Source of the DNA: Anaerolineae bacterium
Lineage (GTDB): Bacteria; Chloroflexota; Anaerolineae; JACIWR01
DNA length: 12,806 bases
Direction of reading: 5' to 3'
Assembly (NCBI GenBank): GCA_021162125.1
Contig: JAGGZG010000139.1
Span: forward strand, 1-12,806
A model generated the notes under the pieces. It searched no databases. It worked only from the letters and a program-made list of their open reading frames with translations, and was not told where the DNA came from. Both the position numbers and the translations under genes were made by a program. This document shows, piece by piece, positions 7,277 to 12,806 of this stretch. Numbering within the stretch: position 1 is the stretch's first letter; each line of letters begins with the position of its first letter.

Positions 7277-7319
7277 GCGTCAGGTGACAGTCACCTCCGA
7301 GGTGACTGTCACCTGACGC
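7277..7319. repeat. 43-base near-perfect inverted repeat, copy B
   Basis: Arms of 21 bases (7277-7297 and 7299-7319) are perfect reverse complements around one central C. Each arm contains a smaller palindrome: AGGTGACAGTCACCT on the left and AGGTGACTGTCACCT on the right. It sits in the 68-base gap between two convergent genes, where it may act as a bidirectional transcription stop, though neither side has a T-tract. It is clearly related to copy A at 1945-1987. Confidence 0.9.
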
Positions 7320-7333
7320 CTACATCACCCCTG

Positions 7334-7879
7334 CTAGCTGATCAGCTCCGGTTTGATCACGGCCACGAAGGGCAGATCGCGATACAACTCGTCCAGGTCC
7401 AGCCCGTAGCCGAAAACGAACTTGTTGGGGATATCGAAGCCCACGTAGTCCAGCGGAATGTCCACCTCACGGCGCTCGACTTTGTTCAACAGCGTGCAGA
7501 TTCGCAGCGAGGCCGGCCGGCGGGCGCGCAAGAGGCGGGTGATGTAGGCCAGCGTGTGGCCGGTATCAATGATGTCCTCGACGATGAGCACGTGTCGGCC
7601 CTCGATGTTCGTGCTCAGATCCATGAGGATGCGCACCACACCGCTGGACTCCCGCGCGGCAACGCCATAGCTGGAGACAGCCATGAAGTCAATACTGTGA
7701 GGCACAGTGATGTGCCGCATCAGATCCGTCAGGAACATCACCCCACCCTTGAGTACGCACACCAGTAACAGGTCCTTGCCGGCGTAGTCTGCCGAGATTG
7801 CCTGTCCCAGTTCAGCGATCCTGGCCTGCAATTTGTCTTCAGAAATTAGTATCTCTCCGGCGTACTCTTCCCAACTCAC
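7334..7879 (-). CDS. hpt: hypoxanthine phosphoribosyltransferase
   Basis: Salvages hypoxanthine or guanine with PRPP to give IMP or GMP in the cytoplasm. The protein has 181 residues, the normal bacterial length. Seen: the LKGGVMFL segment (43-50), typical of the PPi-binding loop; SSYG (69-72) in the flexible active-site loop; the PRPP-binding signature VEDIIDTG (100-107); and the C-terminal VGFDIPNKFVFGYGLD that contacts the purine. I chose the GTG at 7879-7877, preceded by GAGGAGG with five bases between; this gives the family's usual start, whereas the longer frame runs into tdk in an unconserved, arginine- and glycine-rich shadow sequence. Seventeen bases separate it from tdk, so the two are very likely co-transcribed as a nucleobase and nucleoside salvage pair. 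Xanthine or guanine preference cannot be told from sequence. Confidence 0.95.
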   Translation of the reverse strand: MSWEEYAGEILISEDKLQARIAELGQAISADYAGKDLLLVCVLKGGVMFLTDLMRHITVPHSIDFMAVSSYGVAARESSGVVRILMDLSTNIEGRHVLIVEDIIDTGHTLAYITRLLRARRPASLRICTLLNKVERREVDIPLDYVGFDIPNKFVFGYGLDLDELYRDLPFVAVIKPELIS

Positions 7880-7896
7880 GAATTCCTCCTCATCCA

Positions 7897-8508
7897 CTAT
7901 CCACTGACAGGCGGAGGTTGCTCCTTCTCCTCCTGGTGGGGCACCTGGTGGCAGTGCCGGCACCGCGCTTCGTAAACCTCGCTGGCCCCCACCAGGATGA
8001 CCGGATCCTCGTAAGCGGCCGGCTGGCCATTGATCAGCCGCTGGGTGCGGCTGGCCGGCGCCCCGCATTGCACGCAGATAGCCTGTAGCTTGTCCACCCG
8101 CTCAGCCTGGGCCATAAGCAGTGGCATGGGGCCGAAGGGCTCACCGCGAAAATCCATGTCCAAACCGGCTACGATTACTCGCACTCCCCGGTCGGCCAGC
8201 CTGTCGCACACCTCGGCGATCTGCCAGTCGAAGAATTGCGCCTCGTCCACGGCCACCACGGTGGTATCCGGCTCGATCATAGACATGAGTTCCGCCGCAT
8301 CTCGCACCGGCGTTGCCTCGAAGTGCAAGCCGTTATGCGAGGTGACTTTCTCCACGGCGTAGCGATTGTCCAACACAGGCTTGAAAACCTGCACCTTCTG
8401 GCGAGCGATCTGCGCCCGCCGCACGCGCCGGATGAGTTCCTCCGTTTTTCCACTGAACATGCTGCCGCAGATTACCTCTACCCAACCATCACGCTGGTTG
8501 TGATGCAT
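7897..8508 (-). CDS. tdk: thymidine kinase (type II)
   Basis: Phosphorylates thymidine, and usually deoxyuridine, to feed dTMP pools. The 203-residue product has the type II (cellular TK1-like) layout: P-loop GSMFSGKTEEL (15-25), the Walker B and catalytic glutamate segment VVAVDEAQFF with E89 (84-93), AGLDMDFRGEPFG, and a zinc site built from CVQC and CRHC pairs flanking the thymidine lasso. The ATG at 8508-8506 is chosen because AGGAGAGGAG lies directly upstream; an in-frame ATG 48 bases earlier would add a non-conserved leader through that ribosome site. The C-terminus is acidic and proline-rich (HQEEKEQPPPVSG) and looks disordered. It sits between the metallo-hydrolase gene (52-base gap) and hpt (17-base gap). 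Confidence 0.96.
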   Translation of the reverse strand: MHHNQRDGWVEVICGSMFSGKTEELIRRVRRAQIARQKVQVFKPVLDNRYAVEKVTSHNGLHFEATPVRDAAELMSMIEPDTTVVAVDEAQFFDWQIAEVCDRLADRGVRVIVAGLDMDFRGEPFGPMPLLMAQAERVDKLQAICVQCGAPASRTQRLINGQPAAYEDPVILVGASEVYEARCRHCHQVPHQEEKEQPPPVSG

Positions 8509-8560
8509 CGCTCCTCTCCTTGAACCTTTATGCATCTTCGCAATGAGAGCTGCCAAAGTG

Positions 8561-9202
8561 TCAAGCCTGCTTGTAACTCAGAAGCACAACCTGAGTTTCT
8601 TCGGGCAGAGTGCTCGCTGTGATTTTCAGGCTGTCCTGTTCCGGCAGCTTGCCCAATCCCATCGCTTTCAGGAACTTGCTCAGGGGGGCGAGTTTAACGT
8701 TCAGCGCTTTAGTTTTGTAATGCATGGGGATAACTACTCGCGGTTCCAACAGGCTGACAACCTCAGCAGCCTGGGCTGCGTTGATGGTGGACACTCCGCC
8801 CACCGGGATGAGCAGCACATCTACCTGGCTCAGGGCCTCCACCTGCGATTGAGTAGGGATGTGACCCAGGTCGCCCAGGTGACACACTGAAAGGCCATCG
8901 AACTCAAACAGAAACGCCGTGTTCTTGCCTCGCTCAGCGCCCTTCTTTTTGTCGTGATAGGTGGGGATGCCAGTGATAAACACCCCGCTGACCTCGTACT
9001 CACCGGGGCCATCGAAGACACGGGGTTTGCCCTTCACGCCGGCCACATAAGAGTGACCAGGATGGGCGTGACTGATGGTGACGATGTCCGCCCGCACTCG
9101 GGGCAGAGTATAGCCAATGCCGGGCCCGTAAGGATCAGTGATGATAGTCGCATTCCGATCCCGCAGGCGGAAACAGGCATGTCCATACCAGGTGATCTCC
9201 AT
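8561..9202 (-). CDS. metallo-beta-lactamase-fold hydrolase (COG2220/UlaG-like) with HxHxGH motif
   Basis: A 213-residue metallo-beta-lactamase-fold protein resembling the UlaG/UPF0173 group of Zn-dependent hydrolases. Seen: ITWYGHACF at the N-terminus (H8); TDPYGPG at 22-28; the metal motif SHAHPGHS with H45, H47 and H50; H83 in IPTYHD; the GDLGH segment with D111 and H114; and H161 in PMHYKT. The Asp that normally sits in H-x-H-x-D-H is glycine (G49), so the second metal site may be weakened. The ATG at 9202-9200 is chosen because GGGAGG lies six bases upstream. No signal peptide, so cytoplasmic. The substrate is unknown; members act on lactones, phosphodiesters or other esters, and proximity to nucleoside salvage genes does not settle it. 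It is the first gene of the minus-strand run to hpt, with its own promoter. Confidence 0.88.
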   Translation of the reverse strand: MEITWYGHACFRLRDRNATIITDPYGPGIGYTLPRVRADIVTISHAHPGHSYVAGVKGKPRVFDGPGEYEVSGVFITGIPTYHDKKKGAERGKNTAFLFEFDGLSVCHLGDLGHIPTQSQVEALSQVDVLLIPVGGVSTINAAQAAEVVSLLEPRVVIPMHYKTKALNVKLAPLSKFLKAMGLGKLPEQDSLKITASTLPEETQVVLLSYKQA

Positions 9203-9240
9203 AAACAACCTCCCTCGCAATTGGTTGACGCGCGAATGCT

Positions 9241-9268
9241 ATTATACCTCAACAGCCGCAAAAAACAA
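9241..9268 (-). promoter_or_regulatory. promoter for the metallo-hydrolase, tdk and hpt run
   Basis: On the minus strand a perfect TATAAT (9246-9241) follows TTGTTT (9268-9263) with a 16-base spacer. Only the TTG of the -35 matches well. Transcription would start near 9234, giving a leader of about 31 bases that contains the GGGAGG ribosome site. The -35 box lies inside the T-tract of the preceding terminator. Confidence 0.6.
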
Positions 9269-9302
9269 AGCGGCAATGTGCCAACATGCTGGCACATTGC
9301 CG
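9260..9302 (-). terminator. intrinsic terminator of the small winged-helix gene
   Basis: A 13-bp perfect stem (9271-9283 with 9290-9302; right arm TGGCACATTGCCG on the plus strand) closes a six-base loop. On the minus strand it is followed by CTTTGTTTTTT. It begins 26 bases after the stop codon of the gene at 9329-9679, the expected arrangement for a Rho-independent terminator. Confidence 0.88.
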
Positions 9303-9328
9303 TCCCTGCACACGGGCGCGTCGCTGTG

Positions 9329-9679
9329 CTATCTCGCTACGTGACTGACGAACCTGAGGATGGCCCCACGCAATACACGATCAGACGTGAGGTGATAGAC
9401 AATCTCGCCGTTGGCGCGGGTTTGCCGCAACAAGCCCAGGATCGCCAGGTCCCCCAGGTCTAACATTACAGCGCGTGGATTACGACCAATGAAATGGGCA
9501 ATGTTTAACGCAGTATCGTGAGTGTGGGGATTCTGCCCAAAGAAGGTGATAATGTCCCACTTCAGCAACCCCGTAGCATACCGCTCAACAAAGGCCAGCA
9601 ATTCAACGTCCACCTCTCGGTCATCGGGATGTCGCCTGAATTCCCAGGAGCGCTTTTCGCCCCCCGCATTTTGATCCAT
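9329..9679 (-). CDS. small winged-helix-like protein, possible transcriptional regulator
   Basis: A 116-residue protein that I do not recognise as a named family. Residues from about 35 to 116 read like a winged helix: a first helix around LLKWDIITFFGQNP, a middle helix around TALNIAHFIGRN, a putative recognition helix PRAVMLDLGDLAILGLL, and a strand-turn-strand wing RQTRANGEIVYHLT. That order resembles ArsR/MarR-like or minimal DNA-binding folds. No metal or ligand motif is evident. The N-terminal 25 residues are polar and charged. The ATG at 9679 is the only in-frame ATG near the start; AAGG lies seven bases upstream and AGGAG is unusually close at one base. It has its own promoter (9721-9749) and terminator (9260-9302), so it is monocistronic. 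A role regulating the neighbouring divergent glycosyltransferase gene is possible but speculative. Confidence 0.75.
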   Translation of the reverse strand: MDQNAGGEKRSWEFRRHPDDREVDVELLAFVERYATGLLKWDIITFFGQNPHTHDTALNIAHFIGRNPRAVMLDLGDLAILGLLRQTRANGEIVYHLTSDRVLRGAILRFVSHVAR

Positions 9680-9720
9680 ACTCCTACCTTACCCGTTAAC
9701 GTCCAGGATTCTGTTGTTCT

Positions 9721-9749
9721 AATGTATCACTCCTCCCGCCGAAAGTCAA
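9721..9749 (-). promoter_or_regulatory. promoter for the small winged-helix gene
   Basis: On the minus strand TTGACT (9749-9744) and TACATT (9726-9721) are spaced by 17 bases, matching the consensus at five and four of six positions. Transcription should start near 9714, with a leader of about 34 bases. It diverges from the candidate glycosyltransferase promoter about 80 bases away. Confidence 0.55.
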
Positions 9750-9830
9750 TAGTACCGAATTCCCACAAGCGGGTAAAGGGGGGGTGCGAGCCGCTGCTCC
9801 CTCCCCTGCGCTGCGAGGAGGCCCAATTTT

Positions 9831-9858
9831 TTGCTCCCTCCTCATTCTGTGGTATAAT
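9831..9858 (+). promoter_or_regulatory. promoter for the glycosyltransferase gene, predicting a very short leader
   Basis: A perfect TATAAT at 9853-9858 has a weak -35, TTGCTC (9831-9836), 16 bases upstream. Transcription would start near 9865, only about eight bases before the ATG at 9873, and no ribosome-binding sequence is visible in between. Inverted GAGGAGG/CCTCCTC arms (9815-9821 and 9837-9843) overlap the -35 and could be an operator, though they may be chance in this purine/pyrimidine-biased stretch. Confidence 0.5.
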
Positions 9859-9872
9859 TGCTGGCACTTATC

Positions 9873-11066
9873 ATGGAGAATTCCCGGGATTTCAAACTGA
9901 CGGGCGAGACCGTTCCACCTGGCCCGGTAGCACGCATTGGGCTCAACGCTCTTCTTCTGTCTTTGAGCGCGGACTACCGGGGTGCGGGGGCCAATGGCTA
10001 TATCTACCACCTGCTTCGCCACCTCGACGAAGTGGATGGGAGGTATCACTACACGACCTTCCTCAGCGACCGGCGTTTCACGACCAGTGGGGGGATGGCC
10101 TTGTATTTTACCCGCTGGCCAGTCTATGGGCCGGCTGCGCGGGTGGTGTGGGAACAGACTGTTCAACCCGTGATCCTGCGGCGGGAGCGGATAGACCTGG
10201 CCCACGGGCTGGCTTTCGTGGCTCCCCTGCTCAGTCCATGTCCCACGATAATCACCATCTTCGACCTCAGCTTCCTTCGCTTCCCGGACGCATTTCGGCG
10301 GTCGAACCGAACATACCTGCGCATATTCACCTCCCTCTCAGCCCGGCGCGCACAGCGGATCATCGCCATCTCCGAGCACACCAAGCGTGACGTGATACGC
10401 CTGCTGGGCATACCCGCCGAGCGAGTGGACGTGGTTTACTGCGGGGTAGACGCTGCCTTCCACCCCCGCCCTGCCGCAGAGGTGCAGGCATTCCGCCGGA
10501 GACGGAGCCTGCCGGAACGATTCGTCCTCTTCGTAGGGACGCTGGAGCCGCGCAAAAATGTGCGCCGCCTGATCGAGGCCTACGCCCGGATACGAGACCT
10601 GGGAGTCCGATTAGTGATCGCTGGCGGGAAAGGGTGGCTATACGAAGACATCTTTGCCTCGGTAGAACGACTGGGCTTAAACAACGAGGTGTTCTTTGCG
10701 GGCTACGTCCCGGCGGAGGAGTTGCCCCTCTGGTATAACGCCGCCGACTTGTTCGTGTTTCCATCACTATACGAGGGATTCGGCCTGCCCCCGCTGGAAG
10801 CGATGGCCTGCGGCACTCCGGTGGTTAGCTCGAACGCGGCCTCGCTGCCGGAGGTGATCGGCGAGGCGGGATTAATGGTCGCCCCGCAAGACGTGGAAGG
10901 TCTGGCCGCAGCTATGCGCCGGGTACTCACCGACCAGAATCTGCGCGCACAGTTGCGGAAACGGGGCCTCCAACAAGCGCGCAAATTCTCCTGGGAAAAA
11001 GCGGCGCAGCAGACGGTTGAGATTTACCAGCAAGTACTGCGTTCAAGGGAGACACGAAGTGTCTAA
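9873..11066 (+). CDS. GT4-family glycosyltransferase
   Basis: A 397-residue retaining glycosyltransferase of the GT-B fold, family 4, which transfers a sugar from a nucleotide donor to a lipid-linked or glycan acceptor at the cytoplasmic face of the membrane. Seen: an N-terminal acceptor domain beginning RIGLNALLLSL with the loop YRGAGANGYIYHLL, typical of GT4; the start of the donor domain FVLFVGTLEPRKN (217-229); and the E-x7-E signature EGFGLPPLE with E301 and E309, followed by ACGTPVVSSNAASLPEV. No signal peptide. The ATG at 9873 is taken; a TTG 15 bases upstream lies at the -10 box and would be untranscribed. It overlaps the sugar-phosphate transferase gene by eight bases, so the two are translationally coupled and likely build an exopolysaccharide or O-antigen-like glycan. 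The sugar specificity cannot be read from sequence. Confidence 0.94.
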   Translation: MENSRDFKLTGETVPPGPVARIGLNALLLSLSADYRGAGANGYIYHLLRHLDEVDGRYHYTTFLSDRRFTTSGGMALYFTRWPVYGPAARVVWEQTVQPVILRRERIDLAHGLAFVAPLLSPCPTIITIFDLSFLRFPDAFRRSNRTYLRIFTSLSARRAQRIIAISEHTKRDVIRLLGIPAERVDVVYCGVDAAFHPRPAAEVQAFRRRRSLPERFVLFVGTLEPRKNVRRLIEAYARIRDLGVRLVIAGGKGWLYEDIFASVERLGLNNEVFFAGYVPAEELPLWYNAADLFVFPSLYEGFGLPPLEAMACGTPVVSSNAASLPEVIGEAGLMVAPQDVEGLAAAMRRVLTDQNLRAQLRKRGLQQARKFSWEKAAQQTVEIYQQVLRSRETRSV

Positions 11067-12486
11067 CCGACACTGGCGATTGGTATCCATCGCTCTCGTC
11101 CTGAGCGACATCGTGCTCATCAACCTGGGTTTTATTCTGGCCTACTGGGTACGTTACGAGCTGCAACTGCTTCGCCCGGTGGAAGAAGCCCATTTCGTCC
11201 CCTATACGGCCTACCTGCCGGCTGCCGCATTGTTGACTTTAATCCTCTTGCCCGCCTATTGGCTGGAGGGAATGTACTCCCCGGTACGGCGGACGGCCTG
11301 GTTCGACCAGGTATACGGCATTTTCAACGGTACCACCTCCGGTACCGTGATCATGATCGTGCTCAATTACATCTACCCCCCACTCTCCAAATCTCGCCTG
11401 ATCTTTCTGTACGCCACTGTGCTGATCGTGATCCTGCTGAGCATCAGCCGGCTGGTACTGCGAGCCGTATTGGGGTACCTGCGCAAACGGGGCATCGGCG
11501 TCAACAAAGTGCTAATCGTGGGCGCGGGCAAGGTGGGACGAACGGTGATGCGCAACATCGTGGCCCGCCCCAGTCTGGGTTATCAGATCGTCGGCTTCGT
11601 GGACGACAATCCAGACAAGGGCCGCACGGACATCGGACGCTTCAGAGCTTTGGGGCCAGTCGCAAACCTGGCGCGCATTATCCAAGAGGAGACCATTGAC
11701 GAAGTGATCATCACCCTGCCGTGGATGTATCACCGCAAGATCATCAGCATCATGAGCGAGTGCCAACGGGAGCGGGTGCGGGCCCGCCTGGTCCCCGACC
11801 TCTTCCAGATGACCCTCAGCCAGGTGGACGTGGACGACCTGGGCGGTGTGCCGTTGGTGGGCATCAAAGAAATTGCCATCCCACGGTGGAAGCTGGCGGC
11901 CAAGCGCGCTCTCGACTTCAGCGCCTCGCTATTGGGCTTACTCCTCTGCTGGCCAATTTTCCTGCTGATTGCCATCGCTATCAAGCTCGACTCACCGGGG
12001 CCGGTGCTTTTCAAACAGGTGCGGGTGGGCAAAGGTGGACGGGAGTTCACGCTCTACAAGTTCCGCACGATGCGCGTCGGGGCGGAGGAGGAGCAGGCTG
12101 CCTTACGCGCACTCAACGAGGCCTCCGGCCCACTGTTCAAAATCCGCGACGATCCCCGGCTGACCCGCGTGGGCAAGTTCCTGCGCCGCACCAGCCTGGA
12201 CGAGCTACCCCAGATTTACAACGTCCTGCGCGGAGAGATGAGCCTGATCGGCCCGCGACCGCCGCTCCCCTCTGAGGTAGCCGCGTATCTACCCTGGCAA
12301 CGACAACGGCTGGAAGTCTCACCAGGGATGACCGGCCTGTGGCAAGTGAGCGGACGCAGCGAGCTCACCTTCGACGAGATGTGCTTGCTGGACATCTACT
12401 ACATCGAACATTGGTCGCCGGCTCTCGACGCTGAAATCCTGCTACGCACCATCCCCAAGGTCCTATTCGGCGATGGGGCCTACTGA
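11059..12486 (+). CDS. undecaprenyl-phosphate sugar-1-phosphate transferase (WcaJ/WbaP-type)
   Basis: A 475-residue priming enzyme that moves a sugar-1-phosphate from a nucleotide sugar onto undecaprenyl phosphate, starting polysaccharide repeat-unit assembly. Seen: four likely membrane helices at about 8-31, 51-69, 88-106 and 113-135; a Rossmann-like cytoplasmic domain with GAGKVG (155-160) and VGFVDDNP; and the C-terminal bacterial sugar transferase domain (282-475) with KRALDF, a hydrophobic re-entrant helix (LLGLLLCWPIFLLIAIAI), YKFRTM (333-338), SLDELPQ with the catalytic D381-E382 pair, SLIGPRP (395-401) and PGMTGLWQVSGR. All core motifs are intact. GTG at 11059 is chosen because AAGGGAG (11045-11051) lies seven bases upstream; the TTG at 11017 would overlap the glycosyltransferase further without added conservation. 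Downstream of it is a strong hairpin, so the pair may be a complete unit. Confidence 0.95.
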   Translation: MSNRHWRLVSIALVLSDIVLINLGFILAYWVRYELQLLRPVEEAHFVPYTAYLPAAALLTLILLPAYWLEGMYSPVRRTAWFDQVYGIFNGTTSGTVIMIVLNYIYPPLSKSRLIFLYATVLIVILLSISRLVLRAVLGYLRKRGIGVNKVLIVGAGKVGRTVMRNIVARPSLGYQIVGFVDDNPDKGRTDIGRFRALGPVANLARIIQEETIDEVIITLPWMYHRKIISIMSECQRERVRARLVPDLFQMTLSQVDVDDLGGVPLVGIKEIAIPRWKLAAKRALDFSASLLGLLLCWPIFLLIAIAIKLDSPGPVLFKQVRVGKGGREFTLYKFRTMRVGAEEEQAALRALNEASGPLFKIRDDPRLTRVGKFLRRTSLDELPQIYNVLRGEMSLIGPRPPLPSEVAAYLPWQRQRLEVSPGMTGLWQVSGRSELTFDEMCLLDIYYIEHWSPALDAEILLRTIPKVLFGDGAY

Positions 12487-12517
12487 GAACTCATCCGAAA
12501 AACACGAGATGGCGGGC

Positions 12518-12554
12518 TGAGAACCCCGTTTTCTTGGAGAAAACGGGGTTCTCA
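12518..12554 (+). terminator. hairpin terminator after the sugar-phosphate transferase
   Basis: A 16-bp perfect stem (12518-12533 with 12539-12554; left arm TGAGAACCCCGTTTTC) closes a five-base loop TTGGA. It begins 31 bases after the stop codon and is followed only by CTTTGT, a weak T-tail. It most likely ends transcription of the glycan genes, but could equally be a stem from a dispersed palindrome. Confidence 0.6.
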
Positions 12555-12558
12555 CTTT

Positions 12559-12597
12559 GTAGGTCGGGCAGGGATGCCCGACCACCTGCGCGGCTAC
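12559..12597. repeat. REP-like extragenic palindrome (GTAG...CTAC)
   Basis: GTAG (12559-12562) is fused to a nine-base-pair hairpin GGTCGGGCA-GGGA-TGCCCGACC (12562-12583), and CTAC follows at 12594-12597. The layout parallels the element at 3337-3390. No open frame runs through it. A GTAG foot beside a short GC-rich hairpin is the recognised hallmark of REP elements moved by TnpA-REP (RAYT) proteins; no such gene lies in this window. Confidence 0.5.
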
Positions 12598-12623
12598 GAA
12601 AGTGCATCAGGAATCACATTCAG

Positions 12624-12653
12624 TGAACCTTTCGCCTCCGTTGTGCGTGTATG
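12624..12653 (+). promoter_or_regulatory. candidate ECF-type promoter of the sigma factor gene
   Basis: TGAACCTTT (12624-12632) contains the AAC core typical of ECF -35 elements, and CGTGTATG (12646-12653) lies 16 bases after the AACC. This AAC-N16/17-CGT layout is typical of ECF sigma targets and would imply autoregulation of the gene that starts at 12708. A conventional sigma-70 promoter is not evident in the same gap. Confidence 0.45.
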
Positions 12654-12707
12654 TATACAGAGTAGGCCAGGCACCGCCGTGGCAGGAGCGGATGAAGGCG
12701 AAAAGAC

Positions 12708-12806
12708 ATGATGGACAGTGACAACGAGCTGATCGCGCGCACCCGGGCGGGCGATCTTTCCGCCTTTGAAAGTCTTTTCCACAAGTATCAGAATCAAATC
12801 TACCGC
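12708..12806 (+). CDS. ECF-family RNA polymerase sigma factor, N-terminal 33 codons only
   Basis: The frame opens at ATG 12708, with a second ATG at 12711, and is open to the window edge. The visible residues include DNELIARTRAGDLSAF followed by ESLFHKYQNQIYR, the classic start of sigma-70 region 2.1/2.2 in ECF (group 4) sigma factors: D-x-ELI-x-R-x-R-x-GD-x-x-AFE-x-L-(6)-Y-x-x-x-IY. Such factors direct RNA polymerase to stress or envelope regulons and are often paired with an anti-sigma gene downstream, which cannot be seen here. The ribosome site is modest (GAAGG, nine bases upstream of the first ATG). A nine-codon frame starting at ATG 12692 overlaps the start in another phase and is probably incidental. 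The subgroup cannot be assigned from this fragment. Confidence 0.87.
   Translation, partial: MMDSDNELIARTRAGDLSAFESLFHKYQNQIYR

Noticed and set aside
8559..8564. TTGACA on the minus strand at the end of the metallo-hydrolase gene, as a private tdk promoter
   Set aside because: No acceptable -10 lies 15-19 bases downstream. tdk is more simply explained as part of the run from the 9241 promoter.
9518..10390. 290-codon plus-strand frame across the winged-helix gene, its promoters and the glycosyltransferase start
   Set aside because: It has no ribosome site and no recognisable domain, and overlaps two better-supported genes in other frames.
12692..12721. Nine-codon frame with AGGAG just upstream, overlapping the sigma factor start
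   Set aside because: The spacing of AGGAG to this ATG is only three bases and a nine-codon product has no support. It might be a coupling leader, but the evidence is too thin.

Overview
The window looks like chromosomal DNA from a GC-rich bacterium. Gene style (GTG/TTG starts with strong GGAGG-type ribosome sites, short operons, palindromic intergenic repeats) and protein types suggest Chloroflexota, perhaps Anaerolineae or a relative. That taxonomic guess comes from recalled family resemblance, not a search. I see no rRNA, tRNA, CRISPR array, transposase or phage gene. No gene-free stretch exceeds about 220 bases.

Layout. (1) 1-1928, minus: 5' part of a UvrD-like superfamily 1 helicase whose acidic and Q-containing motifs are degenerate; it runs off the left edge. 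(2) 1929-2137: divergent promoter region with a near-consensus sigma-70 promoter for sat and a back-to-back promoter for the helicase, whose presumed first nucleotides lie in a 20-bp perfect palindrome. (3) 2138-7265, plus: a five-gene sulfate-activation locus: ATP sulfurylase (sat), a DUF2061 membrane protein, an alkaline-phosphatase-superfamily enzyme, APS kinase (cysC) and a second alkaline-phosphatase-superfamily enzyme. No reductase or sulfotransferase is present, so the visible chemistry is sulfate to APS to PAPS. (4) 7277-7319: a 43-base near-perfect inverted repeat between convergent operons, related to the palindrome in (2). (5) 7334-9679, minus: nucleoside salvage genes hpt and tdk, a metallo-beta-lactamase-fold hydrolase with an altered metal motif, and a small winged-helix-like protein followed by a clear intrinsic terminator. 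(6) 9873-12486, plus: a GT4 glycosyltransferase overlapping by 8 bases a polyprenyl-phosphate sugar-1-phosphate transferase, apparently the start of a surface-polysaccharide locus. (7) 12487-12806: a hairpin terminator, a REP-like GTAG...CTAC palindrome, a candidate ECF-type promoter and the first 33 codons of an ECF sigma factor that runs off the right edge.

How the genes work together. Sat and CysC make PAPS from sulfate and ATP. DUF2061 may be a membrane partner, and the two phosphatase-superfamily enzymes may act on sulfate or phosphate esters linked to that pathway (inference). DUF2061 and CysC, otherwise unrelated, end in nearly the same tail (EE-[KR]-L-[KR]-ALGYI), which I regard as the most unusual protein-level signal here. 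Several starts were moved from the longest open frame to the one matching a ribosome-binding site.
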